In this document: one piece after another, positions 19,093-28,639 of the stretch
How the letters are laid out: each line of letters starts with the position of its first letter
Position numbering within the stretch: the first letter of the stretch is position 1
Origin: Leisingera sp. S132
GTDB lineage: Bacteria; Pseudomonadota; Alphaproteobacteria; Rhodobacterales; Rhodobacteraceae
Reading direction: 5' to 3'
DNA length: 64,000 bases
Assembly (NCBI RefSeq): GCF_025144465.1
Contig: NZ_CP083553.1
Coordinates: 578,501 to 642,500 of the forward strand
Made by a program: the position numbers and the translations under genes
The notes under the pieces: generated by a model
The model's database searches: none
Seen by the model: the letters and a program-made list of their open reading frames with translations, nothing else
What the model was told of the DNA's origin: nothing

Positions 19093-20132
19093 GTAACGTG
19101 AATACAGACCGCCCGCTCTTGGAGATAAAGAACCTGGAAAAACGGTTCGATCTCGATCAGGGCCTTCTGGAAACCTTAAAGTTCAAGCAAGGCAAGATCG
19201 TGCGCGAGAGCCGCTCTGTCCATGCGGTGAACAACATCTCGCTGGAGGCCCGCAAGGGCGAGGCGCTGTGTGTGGTGGGTGAATCGGGCTGCGGTAAGTC
19301 CACCGTAGCGCGGCTGGTGGCGGGCCTGCTGACCCCATCCGCAGGTGAGATCCACTATGGCGGCCAGCGCATCGACAACCTGTCGCGCGCCGCAATGCAG
19401 CCGTTGCGCAAGAAGATCCAGATGATCTTCCAGAACCCCTATGCCTCGCTGAACCCGCGCATGACAATCCGGCAGGCGCTGGAGGAACCGGTGCGCCATC
19501 ATTACCCGAATGCCTCGGCGGCGGAGGTGCGCGACAAGGTGACCGAGGTGATGCTGTCGGTCGGCGTCGACCCCAGCTGGGCCAAACGCTATCCGCACGA
19601 ATTCTCCGGCGGCCAGCGCCAGCGGATCGCCATTGCCCGCGCCCTGACGGTGGACCCGGAGTTTATCATCGCCGATGAGCCGATCAGTGCGCTGGACGTG
19701 TCGATCCAGGCGCAGGTGCTGAACCTGATGCTGGAAGCCAAGGAAAGCCGCGGCCTCACCTATCTGTTCATCACTCACGATCTGAGCGTGGTGGAACATT
19801 TCGGCACCCGCGTTGCGGTCCTTTACCTTGGGTCGGTTTGCGAGGTTGCCGATACCCGGACATTGTTCTCCAGCCCCAAACACCCCTATACTCGGGCCTT
19901 GCTGTCCGCGGTGCCGCAGCTGAAGGACGACCGGCCGAACCACATCCGCCTCAAGGGTGAGATTCCGACGCCGATCAACCTGCCGACAGGCTGCCCGTTC
20001 CAAAGCCGCTGCGCCTTTGCGGACGCACGATGCAAAAGTGAAAAGCCCAAGGCCATTCACCAGCCCGACGGCAGCATGGTTGCGTGCCATGCCGTCGAAG
20101 AAGACAGGCTGGACGCGGTGGCTGCCGGTTAA
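19089..20132 (+). CDS. ABC transporter ATP-binding protein (DppF-like)
   Basis: Partner ATPase of 347 residues. Walker A GESGCGKST, signature FSGGQRQRIAIARAL, Walker B FIIADEPISALDVS, H-loop FITHDLSVV, and the C-terminal Cys motif GCPFQSRCAFADARC. The N-terminus has an insert (LDQGLLETLKFKQGKIVRES) between the first strands that is common in DppF proteins. Last transporter gene of the operon; the LysR gene follows 14 bases later. Confidence 0.93.
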   Translation: MSNVNTDRPLLEIKNLEKRFDLDQGLLETLKFKQGKIVRESRSVHAVNNISLEARKGEALCVVGESGCGKSTVARLVAGLLTPSAGEIHYGGQRIDNLSRAAMQPLRKKIQMIFQNPYASLNPRMTIRQALEEPVRHHYPNASAAEVRDKVTEVMLSVGVDPSWAKRYPHEFSGGQRQRIAIARALTVDPEFIIADEPISALDVSIQAQVLNLMLEAKESRGLTYLFITHDLSVVEHFGTRVAVLYLGSVCEVADTRTLFSSPKHPYTRALLSAVPQLKDDRPNHIRLKGEIPTPINLPTGCPFQSRCAFADARCKSEKPKAIHQPDGSMVACHAVEEDRLDAVAAG

Positions 20133-20146
20133 GACAGGACGCCCAG

Positions 20147-21067
20147 TTGGACATCATCTGGCTCAAGGACTTCGAGGCTTTGGTCGCGTGCAAGAACTTC
20201 TCGCGCGCGGCCGAAGAGCGTAATGTCAGCCAGCCGGCCTTCTCGCGCCGGATCCGTGCGCTGGAGAATGAGATCGGCGTGCGGCTCATCAACCGCGAGA
20301 CGCTGCCGCTGACCCTGACCCCGGCCGGGGAGGTGTTTCTGTCGCAATCCCGCATCATGCTGCGCACCTACGAGGAAACCATCGAGCGCTGCCAGACCAT
20401 CGACGCAGCCAGCGAAAACGTGATCCGCTTCGCAGCCTCGCAATCGCTTTACATGACTCACTACAAGACGCTGATTGCGCCCTTGGCCAGCGAGGGCGGC
20501 GTTGACACCGACCTTAATTCCACGTCCTGGGCCGCTGATCAGTTCGTCAGCGCGCTGCAGCAGGGCTACTGCGATGTGATCCTGACCTACTGGCACCCGT
20601 CGATGGATTTTCTGGGGCCTTTGGAGGTCGCCAATTTCGAGTATCTGACGCTGTCCACCGACCGTTATGTGCCGGTGTCGCGCACAACCCCGGACGGCGC
20701 GGCGGAGTTTGTTTTCAAACCCGGCAGCAAGGACGCGGTGCCTTTGCTGTCCTATGGCGCTGTCTCTGCTCTGCGCTCGGTGCAGGAATTTGCCCTGACC
20801 CAATTGCTGCCGGATCAAAAGGTATTTGTGGTCAACCAGAACGCGCTGGCCAACAGCGTCAAGGCGATGATCCAGGAAGGCTTCGGCATGGGCTGGCTGC
20901 CGCTCAGCCTGTGCCGCGAGGAGATCGCATCCGGCCGGTTCGCCATGGTGGATGAACGGCTGGGCACCGATCTCGAGATCCGCCTCTACCGTGACCCGCG
21001 CAGCACCAAGCAGACGCTGGATGTGCTCTGGAAACAGCTCAAGCGTTCGGCGATGAAGGCGGCCTGA
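20147..21067 (+). CDS. LysR-family regulator
   Basis: Regulator of 306 residues. The N-terminal winged helix is DIIWLKDFEALVACKNFSRA, then AAEERNVSQPAFSRRIRALE; the rest is a periplasmic-binding-protein-like effector domain. TTG at 20147 is the likely start: it leaves 14 bases after the ATPase stop and gives the normal LysR N-terminus, whereas the longer version from 20084 adds a basic Arg-rich leader inside the preceding gene. Same strand and close spacing suggest co-transcription with the transporter and a role in its control. Confidence 0.85.
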   Translation: MDIIWLKDFEALVACKNFSRAAEERNVSQPAFSRRIRALENEIGVRLINRETLPLTLTPAGEVFLSQSRIMLRTYEETIERCQTIDAASENVIRFAASQSLYMTHYKTLIAPLASEGGVDTDLNSTSWAADQFVSALQQGYCDVILTYWHPSMDFLGPLEVANFEYLTLSTDRYVPVSRTTPDGAAEFVFKPGSKDAVPLLSYGAVSALRSVQEFALTQLLPDQKVFVVNQNALANSVKAMIQEGFGMGWLPLSLCREEIASGRFAMVDERLGTDLEIRLYRDPRSTKQTLDVLWKQLKRSAMKAA

Positions 21068-21202
21068 AGGACGTGAAAGGCAGATGGGCCGGCGAGCAGT
21101 CGCCCGCTGATTGAACTGGTGTGCAACCCGCATATCTGCCATTGCTTAGGGGCGGGCGCGTCACGGCGCGGCAATGCTTCATGACCGGAAGGACAGGCGG
21201 AA

Positions 21203-22414
21203 ATGCATTACCTCAAACGCGAGCTGTACGATCTGGTCAAAAGCGACGACGCCATATTTGACTTTCTTCAGATCGGCTCGCTGGACGGTATTTGGTACTG
21301 GGACTTGGAACACCCCGAACATGAATGGATGAGCCCTGAACTTTGGCGCTTATTCGGTGTCGATCCTGAAGCCAAGGGGCACTTTGCATCCGAATGGCAG
21401 GACCTGATTCATCCGGACGACCTGGCTCTGGCGCTGGAAAATTTCCAAAAGCACCTGGAAGATCCTGCGCACCCCTATGATCAGATCGTCCGCTACCGCC
21501 ATGCAGACGGCCATATGGTCACGGTGCGCTGCCGCGGCTTGGCAATCCGGAATGAAGAAGGCGAACCAGTGAGGATGCTGGGCGCCCACAACGACCTGAC
21601 GGAGCTGAAAACGCGGGAGGCCGAACTGGCCGCAGCTATAACCGGTTTGGCGGCGGAAGTGACTCGGGCCAACTCTGCTGTGGAGGCTCGAACCGCCTTT
21701 CTGGCCACGATGAGCCACGAAATCCGTACGCCTCTGAATGTGATCCTTGGTTTGCTTGACCTCATCAAGAGCGACGAAACCGCTTCGGACAAGACGCGGG
21801 AACGGGCGGATGTCGGTTACCGGGCCGCGGAGATGCTGATGACCCAGCTGGTCAATGTTCTGGAGGCCGCGCGGATTGATTCCGATGCCGCGGAGTATAC
21901 CCCCAGGGCAGAAGAAACCGCTGCTTTGGCCGTGTCGTGGCGCGAGGCGCTGGAGGGCAGTGCCATTCGGTATGGCAAGCCGATGCGCACTTGGGTTACC
22001 GCAGCGGATGATCTACCGGAGCAGATCGTGATTGATCTCCCGAAAGTGACACAGGTGGTCAACAACCTGATCGACAATGCGATGAAATTCACATCCGCGC
22101 GCGAGGCTGATGGCAGTGTGTGCATCACGCTGGAACATGACGCTGCGGCTGCATACCCCGTCAGCATCACCGTTCTGGACACCGGGCCGGGCATTGAAGA
22201 ACAGGACCGCGACAGGGTTTTCCAACGGTTCACCCAGCTCGACAACGCCGTATCCTTGCACAAGGGCGGGGCGGGATTGGGCCTGTCGATCTGCCACGAA
22301 TTGGCGGCATTGATGGGGGGCAGGATCAGCATTCTGGACCATCCGCCTGAAGGGTTCAGTCTGGGCGTCCGTCTGCAGCTTCCTGAGGGTGACAGCGCTC
22401 CTGCAGCGGGGTAA
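21203..22414 (+). CDS. PAS-domain sensor histidine kinase
   Basis: Cytoplasmic kinase of 403 residues without membrane helices. PAS domain ~20-135 (LDGIWYWDLEHPEHEW, then MSPELWRLFGVD; PAC tail RMLGAHNDLTE). Dimerisation box ATMSHEIRTPLNVI with the phosphorylated His at ~172. Catalytic domain has N-box VVNNLIDNAMKFT, G1 DTGPGIE, F-box FQRFTQ and G2 GGAGLGLSICHELAALMGG. No response-regulator gene is adjacent, so the partner is elsewhere. The stimulus is unknown. Confidence 0.9.
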   Translation: MHYLKRELYDLVKSDDAIFDFLQIGSLDGIWYWDLEHPEHEWMSPELWRLFGVDPEAKGHFASEWQDLIHPDDLALALENFQKHLEDPAHPYDQIVRYRHADGHMVTVRCRGLAIRNEEGEPVRMLGAHNDLTELKTREAELAAAITGLAAEVTRANSAVEARTAFLATMSHEIRTPLNVILGLLDLIKSDETASDKTRERADVGYRAAEMLMTQLVNVLEAARIDSDAAEYTPRAEETAALAVSWREALEGSAIRYGKPMRTWVTAADDLPEQIVIDLPKVTQVVNNLIDNAMKFTSAREADGSVCITLEHDAAAAYPVSITVLDTGPGIEEQDRDRVFQRFTQLDNAVSLHKGGAGLGLSICHELAALMGGRISILDHPPEGFSLGVRLQLPEGDSAPAAG

Positions 22415-22476
22415 TTGCTGCGCCCAGCATCCCGGGCTGAGCGGCCGGGCTGCCGGTTGCTACTCCGGTTCAGGCA

Positions 22477-22510
22477 ATAAAAAAGGCGCCCTAGGGCGCC
22501 TTGTTTTATT
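22477..22510 (+). terminator. Strong intrinsic terminator after the histidine kinase
   Basis: AAGGCGCCC (22483-22491) pairs with GGGCGCCTT (22494-22502), with an A-run before and TTGTTTTATT after. The flanking A and T runs allow action on both strands; the kinase and tRNA-Pro transcripts converge here. Confidence 0.9.
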
Positions 22511-22586
22511 GGTCGGAGTGAGAGGATTCGAACCTCCGACCCCTGCCTCCCGAAGACAGTGCTCTACCAGGCTGAGCTACACTCCG
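22510..22586 (-). tRNA. tRNA-Pro (CGG)
   Basis: On the minus strand, 77 bases from CGGAGTGTAGCTCAGC to the encoded CCA. The acceptor stem CGGAGTG pairs with CACTCCG. The anticodon arm CTGTC-TTCGGGA-GGCAG gives CGG, reading CCG. GGTTCGAATCC forms the T-arm. Confidence 0.95.
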
Positions 22587-22699
22587 ACCGTGGAGGGCGA
22601 AATAGCTCAGGGCGCAGGGTTTGACAAGGGCGATTTCACAGAAAGATGCGGAATCCGGAAAATCTTTTCTGCACAGTCGGCCGGGGCGGAACTGCCACG

Positions 22700-22735
22700 G
22701 AAAAGCCCCGCGCCGGAGGCCGGGCGGGGCTTGTG
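22700..22735 (-). terminator. Terminator downstream of leuB
   Basis: Stem AAGCCCCGC (22703-22711) with GCGGGGCTT (22724-22732); on the minus strand it ends in CTTTTCC. It lies ~30 bases beyond the leuB stop codon. Confidence 0.7.
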
Positions 22736-22760
22736 TTCGTTTCCGATTAGCGGCTGAAAA

Positions 22761-23864
22761 TCAGAGGCTTGCGTCCAGGGCAGCAATCACGGCGTCGCCC
22801 ATTTGGCTGGTGGAGACAGGCTCCACGCCTTCGCTTGCCAGCAGGTCCGCGGTGCGCACGCCGTCGGCCAGGACTTTCTCGACAGCGGCTTCCAGCCGGT
22901 CGGCCTCGGCGCCCTGATCGAAGCTGTAGCGCAGCGCCATGGCAAAGCTCAGGATGCAGGCGATCGGGTTGGCCTTGCCCTGGCCCGCAATGTCCGGTGC
23001 AGAGCCGTGCACGGGTTCATACAGCGCCTTGGGGCGGCCGTTTTCCATCGGTGCGCCAAGCGAGGCGGAGGGCAGCATGCCAAGCGAGCCGGTCAGCATC
23101 GCCGCGCAGTCGGACAGGATGTCGCCGAACAGGTTGTCGGTCAGGATCACGTCGAACTGCTTGGGCGCGCGCACCAGCTGCATGGCGCCGTTGTCGGCAT
23201 ACATGTGCGACAGCTCGACCTCGGGGTAATCGGCGGCAACGCGGGTCACAACCTCGCGCCACAGGATGCCGCTCTCCATCACGTTGGCCTTCTCCATCGA
23301 GCAGACCTTCTTGCCCCGGCGCATCGCCAGCTCAAACGCGGAACGGGCGGCACGCTCGATCTCGCTCTCGGTGTAGCGCTGGGTGTTGATGCCGACGCGC
23401 TCGTTGCCCTCTTCGAAGATGCCGCGCGGCTCGCCGAAATAGACACCGGAGGTCAGCTCGCGCACGATCATGATGTCGAGGCCCGCGACGATGTCCTTCT
23501 TCAGCGAAGAGAAATCCGCCAGCGCGTCAAAGCACTGCGCCGGGCGCAGGTTGGAGTAGAGGTCCATCTCCTTGCGCAGGCGCAAGAGGCCGCGTTCGGG
23601 TTTCACCGAGAAGTCCAGGTCGTCATAGGCCGGGCCGCCAACGGCACCCAGAAGAACCGCGTCGACTTCCTGCGCCTTGGCCATGGTCTCATCCGCCAGC
23701 GGCTTGCCATGCTTGTCATAGGCCGCGCCGCCGACCAGATCCTCGCTCACATCGAACTGCAGGCCGCGCTTGCCGCCGAACCAGGAGATGATCTTGCGCA
23801 CCTCGGCCATGACCTCGGGGCCGATGCCGTCGCCGGGCAGAATCAGAATCGATGGGTTGGGCAT
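22761..23864 (-). CDS. leuB: 3-isopropylmalate dehydrogenase
   Basis: Cytosolic enzyme of 367 residues, normal length, oxidising and decarboxylating 3-isopropylmalate with NAD+ to the precursor of 2-oxoisocaproate in leucine synthesis. It starts with [20 protein letters not shown], has the substrate Arg region [28 protein letters not shown], and the metal-binding site [27 protein letters not shown] (shown here only as its core). It is the last of five minus-strand genes beginning at leuC, but separated from leuD by two non-leucine genes. Confidence 0.97.
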   Translation of the reverse strand: MPNPSILILPGDGIGPEVMAEVRKIISWFGGKRGLQFDVSEDLVGGAAYDKHGKPLADETMAKAQEVDAVLLGAVGGPAYDDLDFSVKPERGLLRLRKEMDLYSNLRPAQCFDALADFSSLKKDIVAGLDIMIVRELTSGVYFGEPRGIFEEGNERVGINTQRYTESEIERAARSAFELAMRRGKKVCSMEKANVMESGILWREVVTRVAADYPEVELSHMYADNGAMQLVRAPKQFDVILTDNLFGDILSDCAAMLTGSLGMLPSASLGAPMENGRPKALYEPVHGSAPDIAGQGKANPIACILSFAMALRYSFDQGAEADRLEAAVEKVLADGVRTADLLASEGVEPVSTSQMGDAVIAALDASL

Positions 23865-23989
23865 GGGGATCCTCCAAAAAAACAGCTGGCAAGGGCGTAG
23901 CGGGACAGCGGGGCAGGGTCAATAACGGCCCTTGGAAATAAAGGGGAAAGATGGGGATTTGCCTGCGCAAGGAAGTTGTGGCAGGCGGG

Positions 23990-25033
23990 TCAGTCCAGCA
24001 GTAAATCCACCCAGACCAGCCGATGGCGGCTGGCGGTTGCTGCGGGGGCATCCGGACCGTCCGGCCACACCACGCCGCTGGCAGTCACGGTCAGCCCGGC
24101 AGAAGGCAGCAAATAGTCCACCCGCATACGGCCGGCGCTCTGCCACTCCACAGTGGCGGTGCCGCCTTGGGGGCTCTGGGGACGGGTATCCTGCAGGCGC
24201 GGGTCGGCCAGAAGGCCGCGGATGGCGCCCTTGCGTCCCTCACCGTGTTCCGGGTCGAGATTGGCGTCGCCGGCAATCACAAAGGGAGCTGCGGGCGCGG
24301 GACCAAGCGCGCCGTCCAGCAGCAGCTGCCACAGCCGGATTTCATCGTGGTTGCGTTTCCCATTGCGGTCTTCCGGCCCGTCAAACAGCGGCGGTGCGGC
24401 GTGGAAGGTCATCACATTGAAGCGGGAGCCATCCGGCAGCCGCAGCGGCACCAGCCAGTGGCCCGTAGCGGACAGGCGTTGCACCGCTTGCGCGGCGGCC
24501 GAAGGAAAGGGGCTGCCATCGGTATGCTGCGGCAGCAGGGCGCCCGGCAGGTCCTTCCACAGCAGAGAAGAGAAGTCCCGGATGCCGCCATGCTCTACCG
24601 GCAGCCGGGACAGCAGCGCGATGCCGCCCTGGCCGCGGAACCGCCCGTACCCTTGATTGTCGCGTGGTTGGCCGGTTTTACCATTTCCGTCCATGTCCAG
24701 CGGGGCAGGCGGCGGCAGGCCGGAATTGGGTTGCAGCGCAACCCGGTAGGGGTAATTCAGCCCCTCGTCCGCCAGCCGCGCGGCGAGAGCCGCCAGCGCC
24801 CGGCCTTGGTAGTCCCAGTCGATCCCCTGCAGCGCCAGCACATCCGGCTGCGCGGTGGTGATTACCTCCACCACCGCGGCGGCCTGCGGATCGCTGCCGC
24901 CGGTGATGCCGCGCAGCAGCAGGCCCGGCCCGTTCCGCGATAATTCTGTGTTAAACGTGGCGATCCGCAGCGTCTCTGCCCAGCCCGTTCCGGCAGCAAG
25001 GATCAGGAGAAGACCCGCCGCCAGTTGCCTCAT
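23990..25033 (-). CDS. Secreted endonuclease/exonuclease/phosphatase (EEP)-family protein with altered motifs
   Basis: 347 residues with a signal peptide (MRQLAAGLLLILAAGTGWA). The EEP fold is indicated by LRIATFNTELSRNGP, the middle NVMTFHAAPP and FVIAGDANLDP, and VDYLLPS. However, the metal-binding Glu expected in LQE is Gly (ALQGIDWD), and the SDH of the C-terminus is SRHRLVWVDL, with Arg in place of Asp. The classical nuclease activity may be lost or different. It overlaps the upstream membrane protein gene by four bases (ATGA). Confidence 0.75.
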   Translation of the reverse strand: MRQLAAGLLLILAAGTGWAETLRIATFNTELSRNGPGLLLRGITGGSDPQAAAVVEVITTAQPDVLALQGIDWDYQGRALAALAARLADEGLNYPYRVALQPNSGLPPPAPLDMDGNGKTGQPRDNQGYGRFRGQGGIALLSRLPVEHGGIRDFSSLLWKDLPGALLPQHTDGSPFPSAAAQAVQRLSATGHWLVPLRLPDGSRFNVMTFHAAPPLFDGPEDRNGKRNHDEIRLWQLLLDGALGPAPAAPFVIAGDANLDPEHGEGRKGAIRGLLADPRLQDTRPQSPQGGTATVEWQSAGRMRVDYLLPSAGLTVTASGVVWPDGPDAPAATASRHRLVWVDLLLD

Positions 25034-25875
25034 GCGGTTTGCAAGGCCTCATCCGCGCCGAGGCTGGCCGCGCGCCGTTTCAGGGCAATCAGCCCCGCGA
25101 TGCGCAGCATTGCCATACCCCGCATGATCATCGAGGCGGGCACCAGCGCCCAGGCGCTGATCACCCAGATCATCATATGCGGTGATGCCAGGATGCCCGG
25201 GTCCACAAGGCCGGAGCCAAGCTTGACCGCGGCGGGCAATGCAAAGGGCAAAAGCGCGCCGCCGGCAATATTGACGCGGCCGTCCCGTTGCAGGCGCTGC
25301 ACCACATCACCGCCAGTGGTGGGATCGAACAGGGGCAGGTTGACCCAGACATTGAAGGCGCCGTTGCCGACCGGCCAGTGGCCGACGCGGATAACCAGCG
25401 CAAAGAGGGCGATGGCGGCTGCCGCGATTGCACTGGCCAGCCCGGCCGCGTCACGCACCATCAGCACAACCGGTTCCGGCACCTGCGGCGGCATCATCAG
25501 AACCGTCATCTGCACCGGTGAATAGGCAAAGTCGAGACGGCCGCCCAGCCAGCTGCCCAGCTGCTGCACCAAAGCGGTCAGCCCTGTTGGCGCCACCGGG
25601 TGTGCTGACAGCAGGCTCAGCGCGCCAACAGTCGCGGCAGCCGCGGCAAACCGCATCCGGTTGATGGGCGGGGCGTTGCGGAACTCAACAAAGCTCGGGA
25701 AATGAGAGGCGTATTCACTGAACGCCAGTGCGCAGCCCAAGAGGGCGATGAACAGGATGATTTCCGGCGACTGGGTGGCCGACGCCGGCAGAATCAGCGT
25801 CGGCATCGCAAACAGCATGGCCACCAGTATGCCGCGGAACGCCGCGCCTGTGATACGTGCAAACACGTCTTTCAT
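25030..25875 (-). CDS. Integral membrane protein, unrecognised
   Basis: 281 residues with about seven hydrophobic segments, for example ILVAMLFAMPTLILPAS, IILFIALLGCALAF, MRFAAAAATVGALSLL, AIAAAAIALFALVIRVGHW and MMIWVISAWALVPASMIM. ATG at 25875, preceded by AAGGGA, is the start; an upstream extension to 26037 adds a basic, non-matching leader. It lies in one run with the EEP-family gene and leuB on the minus strand, downstream of leuCD. No family is recognised; homologues in the Roseobacter group are expected from the same leuC-leuD-leuB layout. Confidence 0.75.
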   Translation of the reverse strand: MKDVFARITGAAFRGILVAMLFAMPTLILPASATQSPEIILFIALLGCALAFSEYASHFPSFVEFRNAPPINRMRFAAAAATVGALSLLSAHPVAPTGLTALVQQLGSWLGGRLDFAYSPVQMTVLMMPPQVPEPVVLMVRDAAGLASAIAAAAIALFALVIRVGHWPVGNGAFNVWVNLPLFDPTTGGDVVQRLQRDGRVNIAGGALLPFALPAAVKLGSGLVDPGILASPHMMIWVISAWALVPASMIMRGMAMLRIAGLIALKRRAASLGADEALQTA

Positions 25876-26181
25876 TCCCTTCAAACCAGCGCGGGCGTTT
25901 GGCCTCTTGCGTCCGGATTTGAAGCCCCCCGCGAAGTGGTCCGGGGCGCTCTGCCTCATTTTTGCCCCATTGTGCCCGGCTGGCGGCTTTCCGCTCAAGA
26001 GGGGCTGGCAGATGCAGGGGCACTTTCCCTGCCGCACTGGTGCGGGTTTGCATCAGGCTTTCAGTTCTATTTGAGGGAGTTGGCGGTCTTGCCACCAGAT
26101 GCTGTGTGTCTGTCCATCCAGCCCACAAGCAGGATGGCATCAGGAGATTGCGGCGGAAATGCGGCGCGAATCTGGCGCGCA

Positions 26182-26216
26182 AAAAAAAGAAAACCGCCCC
26201 AAACCGGGGCGGTTTT
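26182..26216 (-). terminator. Terminator downstream of leuD
   Basis: AAAACCGCCCC (26190-26200) pairs with GGGGCGGTTTT (26206-26216). On the minus strand the stem is followed by CTTTTTTTT. It separates leuCD from the downstream membrane protein, EEP-family gene and leuB. Confidence 0.88.
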
Positions 26217-26241
26217 CGGTTTTTCAGCAATCAGCCGGGGA

Positions 26242-26847
26242 TCAGACCCAGGGGCGCTCCTGCGCGGCTCTTTCCTCGAACGATTTGATCGAGTCGGCCT
26301 TTTCCATGGTCAGGCCAATGTCATCCAGACCGTTCAGCAGGCAGTGCTTCTTGAAAGCATCCACTTCGAAGCTGATCACTTCACCGTCGGAAGTGGTGAT
26401 TTCCTGCGCTTCCAGGTCCACGGTCATGCGGGCGTTGGCACCCTTCTCCGCGTCCTTCATCAGCACATCGACCTGCTCCTGCGGCAGCACGATCGGCAGG
26501 ATGCCGTTCTTGAAGCTGTTGTTGAAGAAGATGTCGGCAAAGGAGGTCGACACGATGCACTTGATGCCGAAATCGGCAATCGCCCAGGGCGCGTGCTCGC
26601 GCGAGGAGCCGCAGCCGAAGTTGTCGCCCGCGATCAGGATCTCGGCGCTGCGGTACTGCGGCTTGTTCAGCACGAAATCCTCGATCTCGGTGCCGTCGCG
26701 GTTATAGCGCATCTCGTCGAACAGGTTCTTGCCGAACCCGGTGCGCTGGATCGACTTCAGGAACACCTTGGGGATGATCATGTCGGTGTCGATGTTGACC
26801 AGCGGCATGGGGGCCGCGATGCCTTGGATCTTGGTAAACTTTTCCAT
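26242..26847 (-). CDS. leuD: 3-isopropylmalate dehydratase small subunit
   Basis: 201 residues, the swivelling subunit that joins LeuC to form the isopropylmalate isomerase (2- to 3-isopropylmalate). Signature sequences are [23 protein letters not shown] and [17 protein letters not shown]. The start follows leuC by 12 bases, and the pair is obviously one transcript. A terminator follows. Confidence 0.97.
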   Translation of the reverse strand: MEKFTKIQGIAAPMPLVNIDTDMIIPKVFLKSIQRTGFGKNLFDEMRYNRDGTEIEDFVLNKPQYRSAEILIAGDNFGCGSSREHAPWAIADFGIKCIVSTSFADIFFNNSFKNGILPIVLPQEQVDVLMKDAEKGANARMTVDLEAQEITTSDGEVISFEVDAFKKHCLLNGLDDIGLTMEKADSIKSFEERAAQERPWV

Positions 26848-26859
26848 GCTTCTGGCTCC

Positions 26860-28263
26860 TTACATCAGCTCGCGCACGTCGGTCAGCTTGCCGGTCAGGG
26901 CAGCGGCGGCAGCCATGGCAGGGGACACCAGGTGGGTACGGCCCTTGTAGCCCTGGCGGCCTTCGAAGTTCCGGTTGGAGGTTGCGGCGCAACGCTCTTC
27001 CGGGGCCAGCTGGTCGGGGTTCATCGCCAGGCACATGGAGCAGCCCGCAAGGCGCCACTCGAAACCGGCGGCTTCAAAGATCTCGGCCAGGCCTTCTTCC
27101 TCGGCCTGAGCGCGGACCAGGCCGGAGCCCGGAACGATCATGGCGCGCATGCCGTCCTTGATCTTCTTGCCTTTCACGACCTCGGCCACGGCGCGCAGGT
27201 CTTCGATGCGGCCATTGGTGCAGGAGCCGATGAACACGGTGTCGATCTCGATATCGGTCAGCTTCTGGCCGGGGGTGAGCCCCATGTACTCAATCGAGCG
27301 GCGCGCAGCTTCAACCTTGCCACCGGTGAAGTCCTCAGGCGACGGCACCACTCCGGTGATCGGCAGCACGTCCTCGGGGCTGGTGCCCCAGGTCACGACC
27401 GGCTCAATCTCCTCGCCCTTCAGGGTGACGACCTTGTCGAAATGCGCGCCTTCGTCGGTGTAGAGCGTCTTCCACCAGTTCAGCGCGGCTTCCCACTGGG
27501 CGCCCTTCGGCGCGTGCGGGCGGCCTTTGACGTATTCAAAGGTGGTTTCGTCCGGCGCGATCAGGCCGGCGCGGGCGCCGCCTTCGATCGCCATGTTGCA
27601 GACGGTCATGCGGCCTTCCATCGACAGATCACGGATCGCTTCGCCGCAATACTCGATGACATAGCCGGTGCCGCCGGCGGTGCCGGTTTCGCCGATGACG
27701 GCCAGCGTGATGTCCTTGGCGGTGACGCCCGGCTTCAGCTTGCCGGTGATCTCCACCTTCATGTTCTTGGACTTCTTCTGGATCAGCGTCTGGGTGGCCA
27801 GCACGTGCTCCACCTCAGATGTGCCGATGCCATGCGCCAGCGCGCCAAAGGCGCCGTGGGTGGCGGTGTGGCTGTCGCCGCAGACCACGGTCATGCCGGG
27901 CAGGGTCCAGCCCTGTTCCGGGCCGACGATGTGCACGATGCCCTGGCGGACGTCATCCACCGGATAGTAGTGCACGCCGAATTCCTTGGCGTTCTTGTCG
28001 AGCGCCTCGACCTGGATGCGGCTTTCCTCGTTCTCGATGCCTTTGGCGCGGTCGAGCGTGGTCGGCACGTTGTGGTCCGGCACCGCGATGGTCTTTTCGG
28101 GTGCGTGCACCTTGCGGCCGGCCATGCGCAGGCCTTCGAACGCCTGCGGGCTGGTCACTTCGTGGACCAGGTGGCGGTCGATGTAGAGCAGGCTGGTGCC
28201 GTCCTCTGCTTCATGCGCAACATGCGCATCCCAGATCTTGTCATAGAGTGTCTTGGGGGACAT
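26860..28263 (-). CDS. leuC: 3-isopropylmalate dehydratase large subunit
   Basis: 467 residues, aconitase-like subunit with a 4Fe-4S cluster. The conserved start is [31 protein letters not shown] and FIGSCTNGR hold the substrate site, and [20 protein letters not shown] holds the remaining cluster Cys. ATG at 28263 follows GGGAGAGGACCC; the longer frame to 28446 is not needed. First gene of a minus-strand run leading to leuB. Confidence 0.97.
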   Translation of the reverse strand: MSPKTLYDKIWDAHVAHEAEDGTSLLYIDRHLVHEVTSPQAFEGLRMAGRKVHAPEKTIAVPDHNVPTTLDRAKGIENEESRIQVEALDKNAKEFGVHYYPVDDVRQGIVHIVGPEQGWTLPGMTVVCGDSHTATHGAFGALAHGIGTSEVEHVLATQTLIQKKSKNMKVEITGKLKPGVTAKDITLAVIGETGTAGGTGYVIEYCGEAIRDLSMEGRMTVCNMAIEGGARAGLIAPDETTFEYVKGRPHAPKGAQWEAALNWWKTLYTDEGAHFDKVVTLKGEEIEPVVTWGTSPEDVLPITGVVPSPEDFTGGKVEAARRSIEYMGLTPGQKLTDIEIDTVFIGSCTNGRIEDLRAVAEVVKGKKIKDGMRAMIVPGSGLVRAQAEEEGLAEIFEAAGFEWRLAGCSMCLAMNPDQLAPEERCAATSNRNFEGRQGYKGRTHLVSPAMAAAAALTGKLTDVRELM

Positions 28264-28639
28264 GGGTCCTCTCCCGTGATGTATTGGGTATGCTGGCTTT
28301 GGGCTGGGCAACGGCCTTATAGGCGCGCCAGGACCGTGCGGGCGGCGCCAAAGAACCGTTCGCGCAGCCGTGCGCGGTCTTGCAGTTCGATCTTTTGCGC
28401 CAATACGAGGGTCATGGCTGTCAGATACATCCCGGCGGGCCGGCAATCAAGATTCGTTCTAAGAGCGGGGAAGAAAGCGTTCCCCTTTCGGGCCGCGTGG
28501 CACAAGGCGTGCACCGCCTGTGCACCCCCTGTGCACCGGCCGGCGCCGTTTTCAGCCGGTTGGAGAGCCGGGCAGGACGGCTCTTGCCTTGATCCGGGGG
28601 CATCGCGGCGGCACACTGGCAGAAAAAAGGGGGCGCGCG
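28264..28639. other. Divergent intergenic region leuC/MscS with an 11-bp iterated motif
   Basis: This 376-base gap separates divergent genes. It contains the GTGCACC iterons at 28509-28541 (separate entry). A possible 37-codon minus-strand frame beginning [14 protein letters not shown], ending at 28317, is too short and has no clear ribosome-binding site, so it is not called as a gene. No confident leader peptide or attenuator is seen. Confidence 0.4.
28505..28550 (+). repeat. Three 11-bp iterons (GTGCACC type), copy 1
   Basis: Exact 11-base phasing: GTGCACCGCCT (28509), GTGCACCCCCT (28520), GTGCACCGGCC (28531), then GGCGCC. A second diverged copy is at 43127-43160 with the same order and the same trailing GGCGCC. 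Spacing of one helical turn suggests protein binding along one DNA face. Confidence 0.6.

Noticed and set aside
28317-28430. 37-codon minus-strand frame ([14 protein letters not shown]...) upstream of leuC
   Set aside because: No clear ribosome-binding site, no family resemblance, and it partly overlaps the GTGCACC element region; may be a chance frame.
28505-28550. GTGCACC iterons as a CRISPR array or plasmid replication origin
   Set aside because: Units are 11 bases without spacers, only three in number, and no replication or cas genes are near.
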